Source of the DNA: Chloroflexota bacterium
GTDB taxonomy: Bacteria > Chloroflexota > Limnocylindria > Limnocylindrales > CSP1-4
Assembly (NCBI GenBank): GCA_021789355.1
Contig: JAJYJR010000011.1
Location: 1-27,071, forward strand
Direction of reading: 5' to 3'
DNA length: 27,071 nucleotides
The translations under genes were made by a program, and so were the position numbers. The notes beneath the pieces are model-generated. The model had not been told where the DNA came from and did not search any database. It saw only the letters and a program-made list of their open reading frames with translations. Positions 15,702-22,872 of this stretch are shown here, piece by piece; position 1 is the first letter of the stretch; each line of letters begins with the position of its first letter.

Positions 15702-16898
15702 GTGACGCTGGATAGCAGGCGAGGCGGTCGGTACGTGCGCCAACTGAGCGGCTACAGCGCCTTCGTTCCGAGCCTGCTGCCGCCCGATCCGCCGATTGAC
15801 CTCGGCCGGCTCGCTCGTCTCCAGTCAGCAGCGGACCTGGCCGTCGGACGACTCGACGGGCTGGGGCGGACCCTCCCCGACCCCGACTTCTTCGTGGCGA
15901 TGTACGTCCGGCGCGAAGCCGTCCTGAGTTCCCAGATCGAGGGAACGCAGAGCAGCCTTGACGATGTCCTAGCCTACGAGCTCGACTCGCGCGCGACCCA
16001 ACTGCCGGCCGACGTGACCGAGGTCGTGAACCATATCGGCGCCATGCACTACGGCCTGGAACGGCTCGCCTCCCTGCCGCTCTCCCTGCGCCTGATCCGC
16101 GAGATCCACGGCCAGCTCATGGCGGGCGTGCGTGGCTCCGAGAAGAGCCCTGGCGAGTTCCGGACGACGCAGAACTGGATTGGCGCGGCGGGCGCGAGCC
16201 TGCGGGATGCCGCCTTCGTGCCACCCTCTCCGACGGACATGAACGCGGCGCTCGACAACTTCGAAAACTTCCTGTACGCAAGCGATCTGCCGGCCCTTGT
16301 CCACGCCGGGATCGCGCATGCGCAGTTCGAGACCATCCACCCGTTCCTCGACGGGAATGGCCGGATGGGGCGGCTCCTGATCACGTTCCTGCTGGTCCAT
16401 CGTGGCGTCCTCCGGAGGCCACTGCTGTACCTCAGCTACTACCTAAAACGCCACCGTGCCGAGTACTACGACCGGCTCATGGCCATTCGCGACACCGGCG
16501 ACTGGGACGGCTGGCTGGAGTTCTTCCTGCGGGCCGTGGGAGAGACGTCAGAGGAGGCCACGCGCACGGCGGCTGACATCGTCGCGATGCGCGAGGGTCA
16601 CCGCCGCATCGCCCAGCCTTGGGGCGGCAGCTCCCTGGAGCTCCTCGATCACCTCTTCCAGCGACCTCTGGTCAACGTGAACTCCGTGGCCGAGGCCCTG
16701 CGGGTATCCTGGCCCACCGCGAACAAGTTGGTCCAGCAGTTCGAGGACGCTGGGTTACTGAGCGAGACCACGGGCCAGAAGCGGAACCGGGTGTACCGAT
16801 ACGACCCATACCTGGCCCTGTTCGCGGAGTCGGGACCGGCCACGGACGAGGTCGAAACGCAGACGACTGAGGCGCCTGGGCCCAGCTCCGAAAGCTGA
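15702..16898 (+). CDS. Fic-domain protein (class II AMPylator)
   Basis: The 398-residue protein carries the complete Fic motif HPFLDGNGRMGR at 213-224, with catalytic H213, so transfer of AMP from ATP to a protein target is expected. An N-terminal inhibitory helix has S76-x-x-x-E80-G81 (SSQIEG), the class II self-inhibition pattern where the glutamate blocks ATP binding. The C-terminal 100 residues hold a winged helix (VNVNSVAEALRVSWPTANKL), common in this Fic architecture and suggesting DNA binding. The GTG start has GGAGG 7 nt upstream. The last 25 residues are low complexity. No antitoxin gene is adjacent, in line with built-in inhibition. Confidence 0.93.
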   Translation: MTLDSRRGGRYVRQLSGYSAFVPSLLPPDPPIDLGRLARLQSAADLAVGRLDGLGRTLPDPDFFVAMYVRREAVLSSQIEGTQSSLDDVLAYELDSRATQLPADVTEVVNHIGAMHYGLERLASLPLSLRLIREIHGQLMAGVRGSEKSPGEFRTTQNWIGAAGASLRDAAFVPPSPTDMNAALDNFENFLYASDLPALVHAGIAHAQFETIHPFLDGNGRMGRLLITFLLVHRGVLRRPLLYLSYYLKRHRAEYYDRLMAIRDTGDWDGWLEFFLRAVGETSEEATRTAADIVAMREGHRRIAQPWGGSSLELLDHLFQRPLVNVNSVAEALRVSWPTANKLVQQFEDAGLLSETTGQKRNRVYRYDPYLALFAESGPATDEVETQTTEAPGPSSES

Positions 16899-17175
16899 CC
16901 GCGCCGTGCAGCGTCTCTGTCAGCGATCGACCCGCGACAGGTCACGACGAAGTGACAGCCGGCGGTCTCGCGCGAACGTGAAGAGGCCTCTCCGGGCCCC
17001 CTCTCGCACGCCCTGGTCGGTTTCGTGGACAGCTTGCCGACCGGCCGATGTGACCGCCGAAAATGACAGCCAATGTGACAGCCACGGGGACCGATTGACA
17101 GCCAAATGGCCACCACGAAACGGCACTAGGCGAACTCAGGTGAACTCAGCAACGCCTCTTTCCGATGCCCTAGCC
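16899..17175. other. Right-end non-coding region of the island
   Basis: Contains no supported gene. It holds four TGACAGCC octamers on the + strand (16953, 17064, 17076 and 17096) and a duplicated GAACTCAG near 17131-17149, just inside attR. Confidence 0.6.
17064..17085 (+). repeat. Right arm-type site pair
   Basis: This 22-bp block is identical to 1534-1555 and in the same orientation, 90 bp inside attR. Further single TGACAGCC copies at 16953-16960 and 17096-17103 bring the right-end count to four, against two on the left. The unequal number recalls the P and P' arms of integrase attachment sites. Confidence 0.55.
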
Positions 17176-17225
17176 GGGGCTTTTAACCCTCGTGTCCTGG
17201 GTTCGAATCCCAGCCGGCTCACCAA
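17176..17225 (+). repeat. attR: partial copy of tRNA-Lys
   Basis: A perfect 50-bp copy of the tRNA-Lys 3' half (anticodon stem to CCA plus one A). It lacks the acceptor 5' strand and D arm and so is not a tRNA gene. By the usual rule it is the original chromosomal tRNA end displaced by integration. Confidence 0.92.
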
Positions 17226-17444
17226 GTCACCCACCGCGCGGACTTCCTCGCCGCGCGTGAGCAGCCGGGCGATCCGGTGAACCTGCGGGACACGCCCCCT
17301 GAATCGGAAGTGCCCGACGCCCCTGTTCGTGACGCTACCCAACCACTCCCAACACCCGGAGCCCCTGCCCGCCTTCTCCCAGAGACGGACGTCATCGCGG
17401 ACCCGGAGCCGCCGCCAGTGAAATCGCCGGCGGCGGATCCGACG
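17226..17444. other. 219-bp chromosomal junction sequence
   Basis: An open + strand frame runs through it (reading VTHRADFLAAREQPGDPVNL and then Pro-rich). It has no recognisable start, family or end and continues into antisense of the next gene, so I do not call it a gene. Confidence 0.4.
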
Positions 17445-18158
17445 TCAGATCCTGCGAAGCGCGTCCCGATCGACGTCGGCGACCGACGCATAGCCGGAGA
17501 GCGCGAGCGTCAGGTCGAGCTCGGCGAGGAACGAGCGCAGCACGTGCTCGATTCCTCGCTGACCGCCGACGGCGAGTCCCCATGCGTACGGTCGCCCAAG
17601 CAGCACCGCCCGTGCACCGAGCGCAATGGCCTTGAACGCGTCGGCGCCCGTCCGGATCCCGCTGTCGAACAGCACGGGGACGATGCCGCCGACCGCCTCG
17701 ACCACGTCCGGCAGGGCATCGAGCGCCGCGATGGCGCCGTCCACCTGGCGTCCCCCGTGGTTCGAGACCACGATCGCGTCGGCCCCGTGGTCGATGGCCC
17801 GACGGGCATCGTCGGGCCTGAGGATGCCCTGGACGCCGATCGGCGCCAGCAGCACCGGCGCCGGGAGGCGCGCCCCGAGCATGTCCACCGACAGATCCCG
17901 GTGCTGCACGTCGACGAGCATGCGCGGGACGATCCGCCAGCGGCGGAACGCCTCGCGGTTGGCCCGCATCGTGTCCTCGCTGCCCGCGCCTCCGGCCACG
18001 TATCCGAACGCTTCCGCGTCGAGCACCTCGCGGGCCCGGGCCTCCATCGCGTCGGGCGTGATCGGAAGATCGGGTCGAGCGCCGCCCGCTCCGGCCATGC
18101 AGATGCCGTTCTGGTACTCGGCGAGCGGCGCGACGTCGGGCGTCACGTGGTCGGTCAA
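17445..18158 (-). pseudogene. FMN-dependent alpha-hydroxyacid oxidase with in-frame internal deletion
   Basis: The TTG start at 18158 has GAGGGGGG just upstream and gives LTDHVTPDVAPLAEYQNGI, the usual N-terminus of lactate 2-monooxygenase/LldD-type flavoproteins. Substrate-binding Y53 (FGYVAGGAGSED) and the catalytic HGGR (H134, R137 in SNHGGRQVDG) are present, as is the C-terminal FMN-phosphate region (PVLFDSGIRTGAD, ARAVLLGRPYAWGL). However LAPIGVQGI joins directly to LRPDDARRAIDHGADAI. Intact relatives have roughly 150 residues of TIM barrel between these, including the QLY and TxD flavin-contact strands. The 237-residue product cannot close a barrel and is very likely inactive. The frame is otherwise undamaged. 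Confidence 0.8.
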
Positions 18159-18355
18159 GGTCCCCCCTCGCAGCTGGTCGGCGGAGTATGTCGCCGCCGC
18201 CGCCGGCCACGGCGGGCGCGGGATGCGCCCCGGTCGAGCCGGGGGTTGGTGTCGCCCGTGCTCGACCTTCCCCCGCTGGTCGCTCTCCGGGCTTCGCGAT
18301 TCCCGTGGTGCAGGGGCCCAGGGCAGCAGGACGTCGGTCCGCCACCGGCAGCCGG

Positions 18356-18375
18356 TCGATTGGGAGGACAATCGA
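18356..18375. promoter_or_regulatory. Dyad upstream of mgsA
   Basis: TCGATTG and CAATCGA form a perfect 7-bp inverted repeat with loop GGAGGA, ending 44 nt before the mgsA ATG in the divergent region. It could be an operator or an mRNA hairpin. Nothing decides between them. Confidence 0.35.
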
Positions 18376-18419
18376 GGGCGCGCTCCGCGCAGGCGGATGC
18401 GCCGACACCCGGAGGGGCC

Positions 18420-18875
18420 ATGGACCAGGCGCTCGGACCGCGCAAGAAGATCGGGCTGGTCGCCCACGACCGCAAGAAGGCCGACCTCATCGAGTGGGTC
18501 ACGTACAACCGCCAGATCCTGACGCGCCACGACCTGGTGGCCACCGGGACCACCGGCACGCTGCTCGAAGAGGCGCTGGGTGTCGGGATCCACAAGCTGC
18601 AGAGCGGACCGCTCGGCGGAGACCAGCAGCTGGGCGCTCTGATCGCCGACGGCGAGATCGACTTCCTGGTCTTCTTCTGGGACCCCCTGGAGCAACAGCC
18701 CCACGACACCGACGTGAAAGCGCTGCTGCGGATAGCGGTGGTGTGGAACATCCCGGTGGCCTGCGACCGCGCCTCGGCCGACTTCATGATCTCGTCGCCG
18801 CTCATGGAGGGCACCTACCAACGCCAGCTGCCCGACTACCACAGCTACATCGAGCGGTACGTGACCCCGCCCTGA
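18420..18875 (+). CDS. mgsA: Methylglyoxal synthase
   Basis: The 151-residue protein converts dihydroxyacetone phosphate to methylglyoxal and phosphate, a bypass of lower glycolysis used when phosphate is short or sugar phosphates build up. It has the phosphate-binding GTTGTLLEE, catalytic D68 in GGDQQ, D88 in FFWDP, H95 and D98 (PHDTDVKAL), each three positions before its E. coli counterpart. The RIAVVWNIPVACDRASADF C-terminal part is complete. Length is normal and GGAGG precedes the ATG. It diverges from the hydroxyacid oxidase gene. Methylglyoxal detoxification leads to lactate, so the pairing makes sense metabolically. Confidence 0.96.
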   Translation: MDQALGPRKKIGLVAHDRKKADLIEWVTYNRQILTRHDLVATGTTGTLLEEALGVGIHKLQSGPLGGDQQLGALIADGEIDFLVFFWDPLEQQPHDTDVKALLRIAVVWNIPVACDRASADFMISSPLMEGTYQRQLPDYHSYIERYVTPP

Positions 18876-18960
18876 TTGAGACCGTTAGGGCAGCCGCGAC
18901 GAGCCCCCATCGGCGAGCCACGGATGACAGCGCGGCCGTAGGACGGGGCCAAGGCCGCGC

Positions 18961-20049
18961 TCACACCCGCGCGCGATCCGCCTCCGGCTGGTCGAGCCTC
19001 ATGGTGTCGCGCCGTGCCGGCAGGTCGTCGTAGCGCTTCCACCGGTAGAACAGCGTCGAGAACACCCAGCTCGCGACGAAGATCCCGATGATCACGAGGC
19101 CGACCATCCCGAAGTCGAGCCGGTCGGTGATCGACCAGATCCCCCCGCTGAGCCCCAGCTCGCCGCCGATCACGCTCAGCGCCTCGAGCCCGCCGATCAG
19201 GAACGCGATGATCACCGAGACGAGCGTGATGTTCAGGTTGTAGTAGAGCTTCCGGATCGGCTTCAGGTACGCCCAGCCGTACGCCCCGAGCATCAGCACC
19301 CCGTCGCTCGTGTCCACGAGCGACATGCCGGCCGCGAAGACCATGGGCAGCAGCAGGATCAGCCAGATGGGGACGTGGCTCGCGCCTGACGTCGCGGCGA
19401 GGCCGAGCAGCGCGACTTCGCTCGCGGTGTCGAACCCGAGCCCGAACAGCACGCCGAGGGGATACATGTGCCAGCTGCGGCGGATCAGGCGGAGCGCCGG
19501 CCGGAACACCCGGGCGAGGAGCCCGCGGTTGTTCAGGTAGTCGTCCAGTGACTGCTCGTCGTACCCGCCGCCGGCGGAGACCTGGCGGAACATCCTGTAG
19601 ACGTCGAGCAGGACGACGAGGTTGATGAACCCGATCAGCAGCAGGAACGCGGCCGAGACGCTCGTTCCGATCAGGCCGCCGACGGAACGGAGGGCCGGGA
19701 CGTCGCTGACGATCGCCGCGGACGCGGCGATCGCGATGGACAGCAGCACGACCACCGTGGAGTGTCCCAGCGAGAAGAACAGGCCGACGGCGACCGGGCG
19801 CTGCCCGTCCTGCATGAGCTTCCGCGTCGTGTTGTCGATCGCGGCGATGTGGTCGGCATCCACGGCGTGCCGCAGCCCGAACGAGTATGCGAGGAAGGCC
19901 GTGGGGAGCAGGATCGGGTACCGCGCGGACGCGAGAAGCGTCAGGCCCCAGACGGCGACGTTGAACGACAGCAGGAACGCGTAGAGGCCGACGATCCGGC
20001 GGCGGAGATCCCTGGACGACGACAGGATGCTGGCGGCGTGTGAGAGCAC
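18961..20049 (-). CDS. High-affinity nickel/cobalt permease, NiCoT family
   Basis: The 362-residue inner-membrane protein has about eight hydrophobic segments. It carries the NiCoT signatures: RHAVDADHIAAIDNTTRK at 60-77 (histidines and aspartates of TM II that bind the metal), LGFDTASE near 213-220, and GMSLVDTSDG. It imports Ni2+ and/or Co2+ driven by the membrane potential. Motifs do not settle the preferred metal. The GTG start at 20049 has GGGGGAA 4 nt upstream. It lies about 125 nt after an operon encoding a Fur-family regulator and has a promoter of its own. Confidence 0.95.
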   Translation of the reverse strand: MLSHAASILSSSRDLRRRIVGLYAFLLSFNVAVWGLTLLASARYPILLPTAFLAYSFGLRHAVDADHIAAIDNTTRKLMQDGQRPVAVGLFFSLGHSTVVVLLSIAIAASAAIVSDVPALRSVGGLIGTSVSAAFLLLIGFINLVVLLDVYRMFRQVSAGGGYDEQSLDDYLNNRGLLARVFRPALRLIRRSWHMYPLGVLFGLGFDTASEVALLGLAATSGASHVPIWLILLLPMVFAAGMSLVDTSDGVLMLGAYGWAYLKPIRKLYYNLNITLVSVIIAFLIGGLEALSVIGGELGLSGGIWSITDRLDFGMVGLVIIGIFVASWVFSTLFYRWKRYDDLPARRDTMRLDQPEADRARV

Positions 20050-20085
20050 GTGTTCCCCCGAGACGTGACGACGGCTGCTCGTCCG

Positions 20086-20124
20086 ATCCTATCGTCCGCG
20101 CCAGCTTGTTGCAACTGGTTGCAG
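20086..20124 (-). promoter_or_regulatory. NiCoT promoter overlapped by a Nur-like operator
   Basis: On the - strand TTGCAA (20114-20109) and TAGGAT (20091-20086) are 17 bp apart, a well-formed sigma-70-type promoter starting near 20079. The -35 box lies in CTGCAA-CCAG-TTGCAA (20124-20109), a dyad close to the published Nur box of Streptomyces (TTGCAA, 5-nt spacer, TTGCAA) but with a 4-nt spacer. A metal-loaded Fur-family repressor bound here would block the polymerase. Confidence 0.6.
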
Positions 20125-20173
20125 TTGCGGGCGCGTGCAGCTCCAGCCCGTCGACCTGTCGGCCGGCTGCCGC

Positions 20174-20884
20174 CTACACGCCTCCGGGGGCGTCCCGCCC
20201 GGCCGCCGCCGACGGAAGATCGAGCTCGAGCTGCGGGCTGGACGTCTCGTCGAGCGACGCCTGCCGCGCACGCCGCCAGCGCCGCGGTCGCACGACGCCG
20301 TCGGCCAGCAGCGGCTCGCCGACGATCGCCGCCAGCCGCTCCGCCAGGTCCCACCAGTCGGTGCCCGCGGTCACGTCCGAGGCATGGATCGACACGAGCC
20401 GGTCTGGGCGCACGAGGTCGGGGAGCACGCGGTCGAGAATCGCCTCGATCTCGTCGCGGAACGCATCGCTCGTGCTGCGCACGCCGTCCGGCCGCAGCGC
20501 GATGTCGGGGAGCAGCCGGACGACGAGATCGTACGTGCGCGACCACGCGCGCACGAACGGCTCGACGCTGAACCGGTCCGACATCTGGCACGCGCGCAGG
20601 TAGTACGCGAAGTTGTCCATGACGCCGCGGTCCGTGACGAGCGCCTCCGCCTTCGGCGCGAGCTCCAGCTCCTGGCGGACCTGCGAGACGAGCACCCACA
20701 GCTGCGCCTCGCCCGTCGCTGCCTCGTTGATCCCGAGCGGGTTGTCGCGGACGACCTCCCGCCCGTACTCGACCGATCTGCCCGCGCGCTGGAGCTCCCC
20801 CACGAACGCGTGCGCCGCGGTCGTCTTGCGGATGCCGTGGGACCCGACGAAGGCGATCTTCGCGTGCCGCGCCCAGACCGTCAC
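20174..20884 (-). CDS. P-loop ATPase/kinase-like protein (NadR/AAA_28-like)
   Basis: The 236-residue protein starts with GTG in a GTGA overlap with the Fur-family gene. It opens with a strand and P-loop, IAFVGSHGIRKTTAAHAF, where the glycine usually before the lysine is arginine. EALVTDRGVMDNFAYYLRAC follows, resembling the Walker B/LID part of NadR-type nucleoside kinases. A helical middle and a strand with RLVSIHASDVTAG complete the fold, and the tail is charged and Pro/Ala-rich. It probably binds a nucleotide. The substrate is unknown. Co-translation with the regulator hints at a shared process, which the sequence does not name. Confidence 0.72.
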   Translation of the reverse strand: MTVWARHAKIAFVGSHGIRKTTAAHAFVGELQRAGRSVEYGREVVRDNPLGINEAATGEAQLWVLVSQVRQELELAPKAEALVTDRGVMDNFAYYLRACQMSDRFSVEPFVRAWSRTYDLVVRLLPDIALRPDGVRSTSDAFRDEIEAILDRVLPDLVRPDRLVSIHASDVTAGTDWWDLAERLAAIVGEPLLADGVVRPRRWRRARQASLDETSSPQLELDLPSAAAGRDAPGGV

Positions 20885-21333
20885 GACTGCCCGCACACCT
20901 CGCACCGCCCGAAGATCGCGAGGTGGCTGACGTCGACGTCGAAGTGGTGGCGCCGATGGATCTGCCCCACGAAGTCGCCGAGCTCGTCGCCCGAGATCTC
21001 GCGCGTCGCCCCGCAGGCTCGGCAGATCAGGTGGGCGTGCGGCGCCTCCTGCGCGGGCTGGAACTCCTCGTGCCCGTCCGCGTCGTGGATGTGCGTGATG
21101 AGCCCGAGGTCCTGGAGGAGGTCGAGCGTTCGATAGACGGTCGAGGGGACGAAGTGCGGGTCGCGCGCTGTGCACCGCTCGACCAGCTGCGTCGCCGTCA
21201 CGTGGCCCTCGAACTCCGAGAGCGCGGCCACGACCGCGCGGCGCTGGGGGGTGAGACGGAGGTTGCGCCTGCGGAGCAGCGCTGCCACGTCGGGCCAGTC
21301 GAGGGCGGAGCAGTGACCGGAGCGCGTCGTCAC
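20881..21333 (-). CDS. Fur-family metal-responsive repressor (possible Nur)
   Basis: The 150-residue protein has a winged-helix DNA-binding domain (about 12-85, with RLTPQRRAVVAAL and PSTVYRTLDLLQDLGLI) and a dimerisation domain with metal ligands. These include PHAHLICRACGA (H99, H101, C104, C107) and a C-terminal CEVC (C144, C147) forming the structural zinc site. The GTG start at 21333 overlaps the preceding stop. Fur, Zur and Nur are not separable by eye. The adjacent NiCoT gene with a TTGCAA dyad favours a nickel role. Confidence 0.93.
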   Translation of the reverse strand: MTTRSGHCSALDWPDVAALLRRRNLRLTPQRRAVVAALSEFEGHVTATQLVERCTARDPHFVPSTVYRTLDLLQDLGLITHIHDADGHEEFQPAQEAPHAHLICRACGATREISGDELGDFVGQIHRRHHFDVDVSHLAIFGRCEVCGQS

Positions 21334-21641
21334 CGCGGCCGGTCCTCCGTATCGAGCCGCACGGCGTGTCCCTCGACGACCGACGGTCCGGCGCCGCGCC
21401 GCCGCGCCCGCTGCCACCACGCGGGGAAACCGCTGAACGGGACGAGGTACAGCAGCAGCAGGACCGGCAGGATGTACCGTCCGAGCGCCTCGAACTCGAT
21501 CGCGGCGAGCCCGAGCGCGAGCAGCGCGACGAGGTAGCCGACGCGCCATTCGAGGCTCGCGCCGGCGACCCATAGCCGGCGGGTCGGCAGCAGCGCGAGC
21601 ACGAACAGCACGAACAGGAGGGAGAGCGTCAGGTACCCCAT
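21330..21641 (-). CDS. Small membrane protein, first gene of the Fur operon
   Basis: The 103-residue protein has about three hydrophobic segments: LSLLFVLFVLALLP, GYLVALLALGLAAIEF and YILPVLLLLYLVPFSGFPAW, then a basic, polar tail. The ATG start is at 21641 and the stop overlaps the fur start (GTGA). No family is recognised. The tight linkage suggests co-expression with the regulator and the ATPase. Confidence 0.72.
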   Translation of the reverse strand: MGYLTLSLLFVLFVLALLPTRRLWVAGASLEWRVGYLVALLALGLAAIEFEALGRYILPVLLLLYLVPFSGFPAWWQRARRRGAGPSVVEGHAVRLDTEDRPR

Positions 21642-22112
21642 CGCGACAATCGTACGCGCCGGGGGGACGCCGGGGCCGGCGTCGGGCCGGCGCAGTGCGG
21701 CCACGTGCGGGTCGTGGGCGGGAGACGGGCGTGGCGCGAGGCAGTGGTGTCGCGCGAAGCGTCGGGCGATCACGCGGCGCCGAATTGGAGCGAGACCTCC
21801 CTCGGGTCCTCCTATCGAACCCCGGCTGGAGCACCGCGTCGACGTGAGGGACGTCGCTCGGTTGCTGCGCCGTCATCGAGCCGGGTCTCTCGGGCGCTCT
21901 GGATAGGTGCGCGTGGGCCGCGCCGAGGGGAGTGTACCGCGGGGTCGGCACCGTCGAAGCCGGTTCGAAGAGCTGGAACCTAGGCTCGACGAGTTCCAGG
22001 TGAAGGATCGGCCTCGGCGTAGGCGGACACTCTGGCCCACGGCGGTCGCATACTCTGGGCACGCGACTTCGGCCGCAAGGTGGGTGAACACGTTCGGGAG
22101 GACGACATTCCC
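21642..22112. other. 471-bp divergent intergenic region
   Basis: It separates the Fur operon (-) from a small unknown gene (+). No frame in it looks coding. The stretch 21810-21836 has a tRNA T-arm-like appearance on the - strand (GGGGTTCGAT) but no cloverleaf forms. Promoters for both flanks must lie here, though none stood out. Confidence 0.45.
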
Positions 22113-22592
22113 GTGAACACGGCCGGCCCGTTTATAAACGCGGCGTTCTTCTGCGAGAGAGTGATCGAGGACAAGGAGGGTGTGCTCTCCGCTATCCGGA
22201 TCGTTGACCGGGTGCTCAACGTCGCCACCGGGCTTGACACTCCGGCTGCCATGCCGCCGATGCCCGTCGCATTGACGCTGCTGATCACGCTGAAGTCCGG
22301 CGCGGCCAAAGGCCGTAATGACGTCCGGATCACGGTGGAACGCCCTTCGGGGATCCGGTCCGACCTGGCCTCTGCTCTGTCCGTGGTGCTCGAAGGCGAC
22401 GACCGTGGGGCGAATCTCGTGATGAACCTCGGCCTGACCATGACCGAGGAGGGTCTGTACTGGTTCGACGTGTTCGTCGACGAGGTCTTCGCTACACGAG
22501 TGCCGCTACGGATCTTGTATCAGCGACAGCAACCGGGAGGCCGAGAACCAGGGTCACCCGAGCCGGGAACGTCCGAGACCCTGAACCCGTAG
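22113..22592 (+). CDS. Hypothetical protein with DUF6941-like N-terminus
   Basis: The 159-residue protein starts with GTG after GGGAGGA, 9 nt upstream. NAAFFCERVIEDKEGVLSAI near residue 10 resembles the AxFCE...G.LSxI opening of small DUF6941-type proteins. The body is beta-rich (VALTLLITLKS, GANLVMNLGLTM, GLYWFDVFVDE, RVPLRILY), giving a plausible jelly-roll or immunoglobulin-like fold. The last 25 residues are Pro/Gly/Glu-rich and overlap the 3' end of the opposite-strand gene, so the true stop or that gene may be in doubt. Confidence 0.7.
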   Translation: MNTAGPFINAAFFCERVIEDKEGVLSAIRIVDRVLNVATGLDTPAAMPPMPVALTLLITLKSGAAKGRNDVRITVERPSGIRSDLASALSVVLEGDDRGANLVMNLGLTMTEEGLYWFDVFVDEVFATRVPLRILYQRQQPGGREPGSPEPGTSETLNP

Positions 22593-22872
22593 TCGCGTAT
22601 GAGCGGGGGGCGAGACCGATGAAGACGGGAATCGGGGCCAGCACGGCGAGTTCCGCGAGCAGCTCCGCATCGTCGAGATGCTGCATCGAGTGCTCCGCCA
22701 GCAAGAGCTCGACTCGCCCCCACAGCCTGTCGAGCGACTCCTCACCGATTGGCAGCGTCTCACCCAGCCGCGTCGCCAGGTCGTCGAGGTCACTTAATGA
22801 TTGAGCGCCGGCCACGACAGCCCCGATCGTGTGCCGGAGCTCGGAGACGTGATCCGTGGCAATGAGGCCCAT
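22492..22872 (-). CDS. Hypothetical helical protein
   Basis: The 126-residue frame has an ATG at 22872 with GGGGAGA 8 nt upstream. It is helix-rich: DHVSELRHTIGAVVAGAQSL, LDRLWGRVELLLAEHSMQHL and AELLAELAVLAPIPVFIGLA. The opposite frame over the same bases is Ser/Arg-rich and looks like antisense, which supports this strand. It overlaps the neighbour's 3' end by 101 nt and the next gene's start by 17 nt. The function is unknown. Confidence 0.5.
   Translation of the reverse strand: MGLIATDHVSELRHTIGAVVAGAQSLSDLDDLATRLGETLPIGEESLDRLWGRVELLLAEHSMQHLDDAELLAELAVLAPIPVFIGLAPRSYATTGSGSRTFPARVTLVLGLPVAVADTRSVAALV

Larger units (their letters stand above)
1420..17225. mobile_element. tRNA-Lys-integrated genomic island
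   Basis: The island is bounded by a 50-bp perfect direct repeat of the tRNA-Lys 3' half, with 15,756 bp from repeat start to repeat start. It carries a tyrosine-recombinase remnant beside the tRNA, a type I restriction-modification locus, a Fic protein, exported proteins and restriction-gene debris. No conjugation, replication or phage structural genes are seen. Both the repeats and the TGACAGCC arm-like sites inside each end support site-specific integration. The truncated integrase suggests it cannot excise by itself. Confidence 0.88.

Noticed and set aside
17176..17225. Second tRNA-Lys gene
   Set aside because: Only the 3' half is present. It is the attachment-site copy.
17277..18419. N-terminal extension of mgsA giving a 532-residue frame
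   Set aside because: It is antisense to the hydroxyacid oxidase gene. mgsA has a proper ATG with GGAGG at 18420 and normal family length.
19310..19984. Frames on the + strand opposite the nickel permease
   Set aside because: Antisense shadows. The permease has the full NiCoT signatures and TM pattern on the - strand.
21790..21836. tRNA-like stretch (GGGGTTCGAT on the - strand)
   Set aside because: No acceptor, D or anticodon stems can be paired with it.
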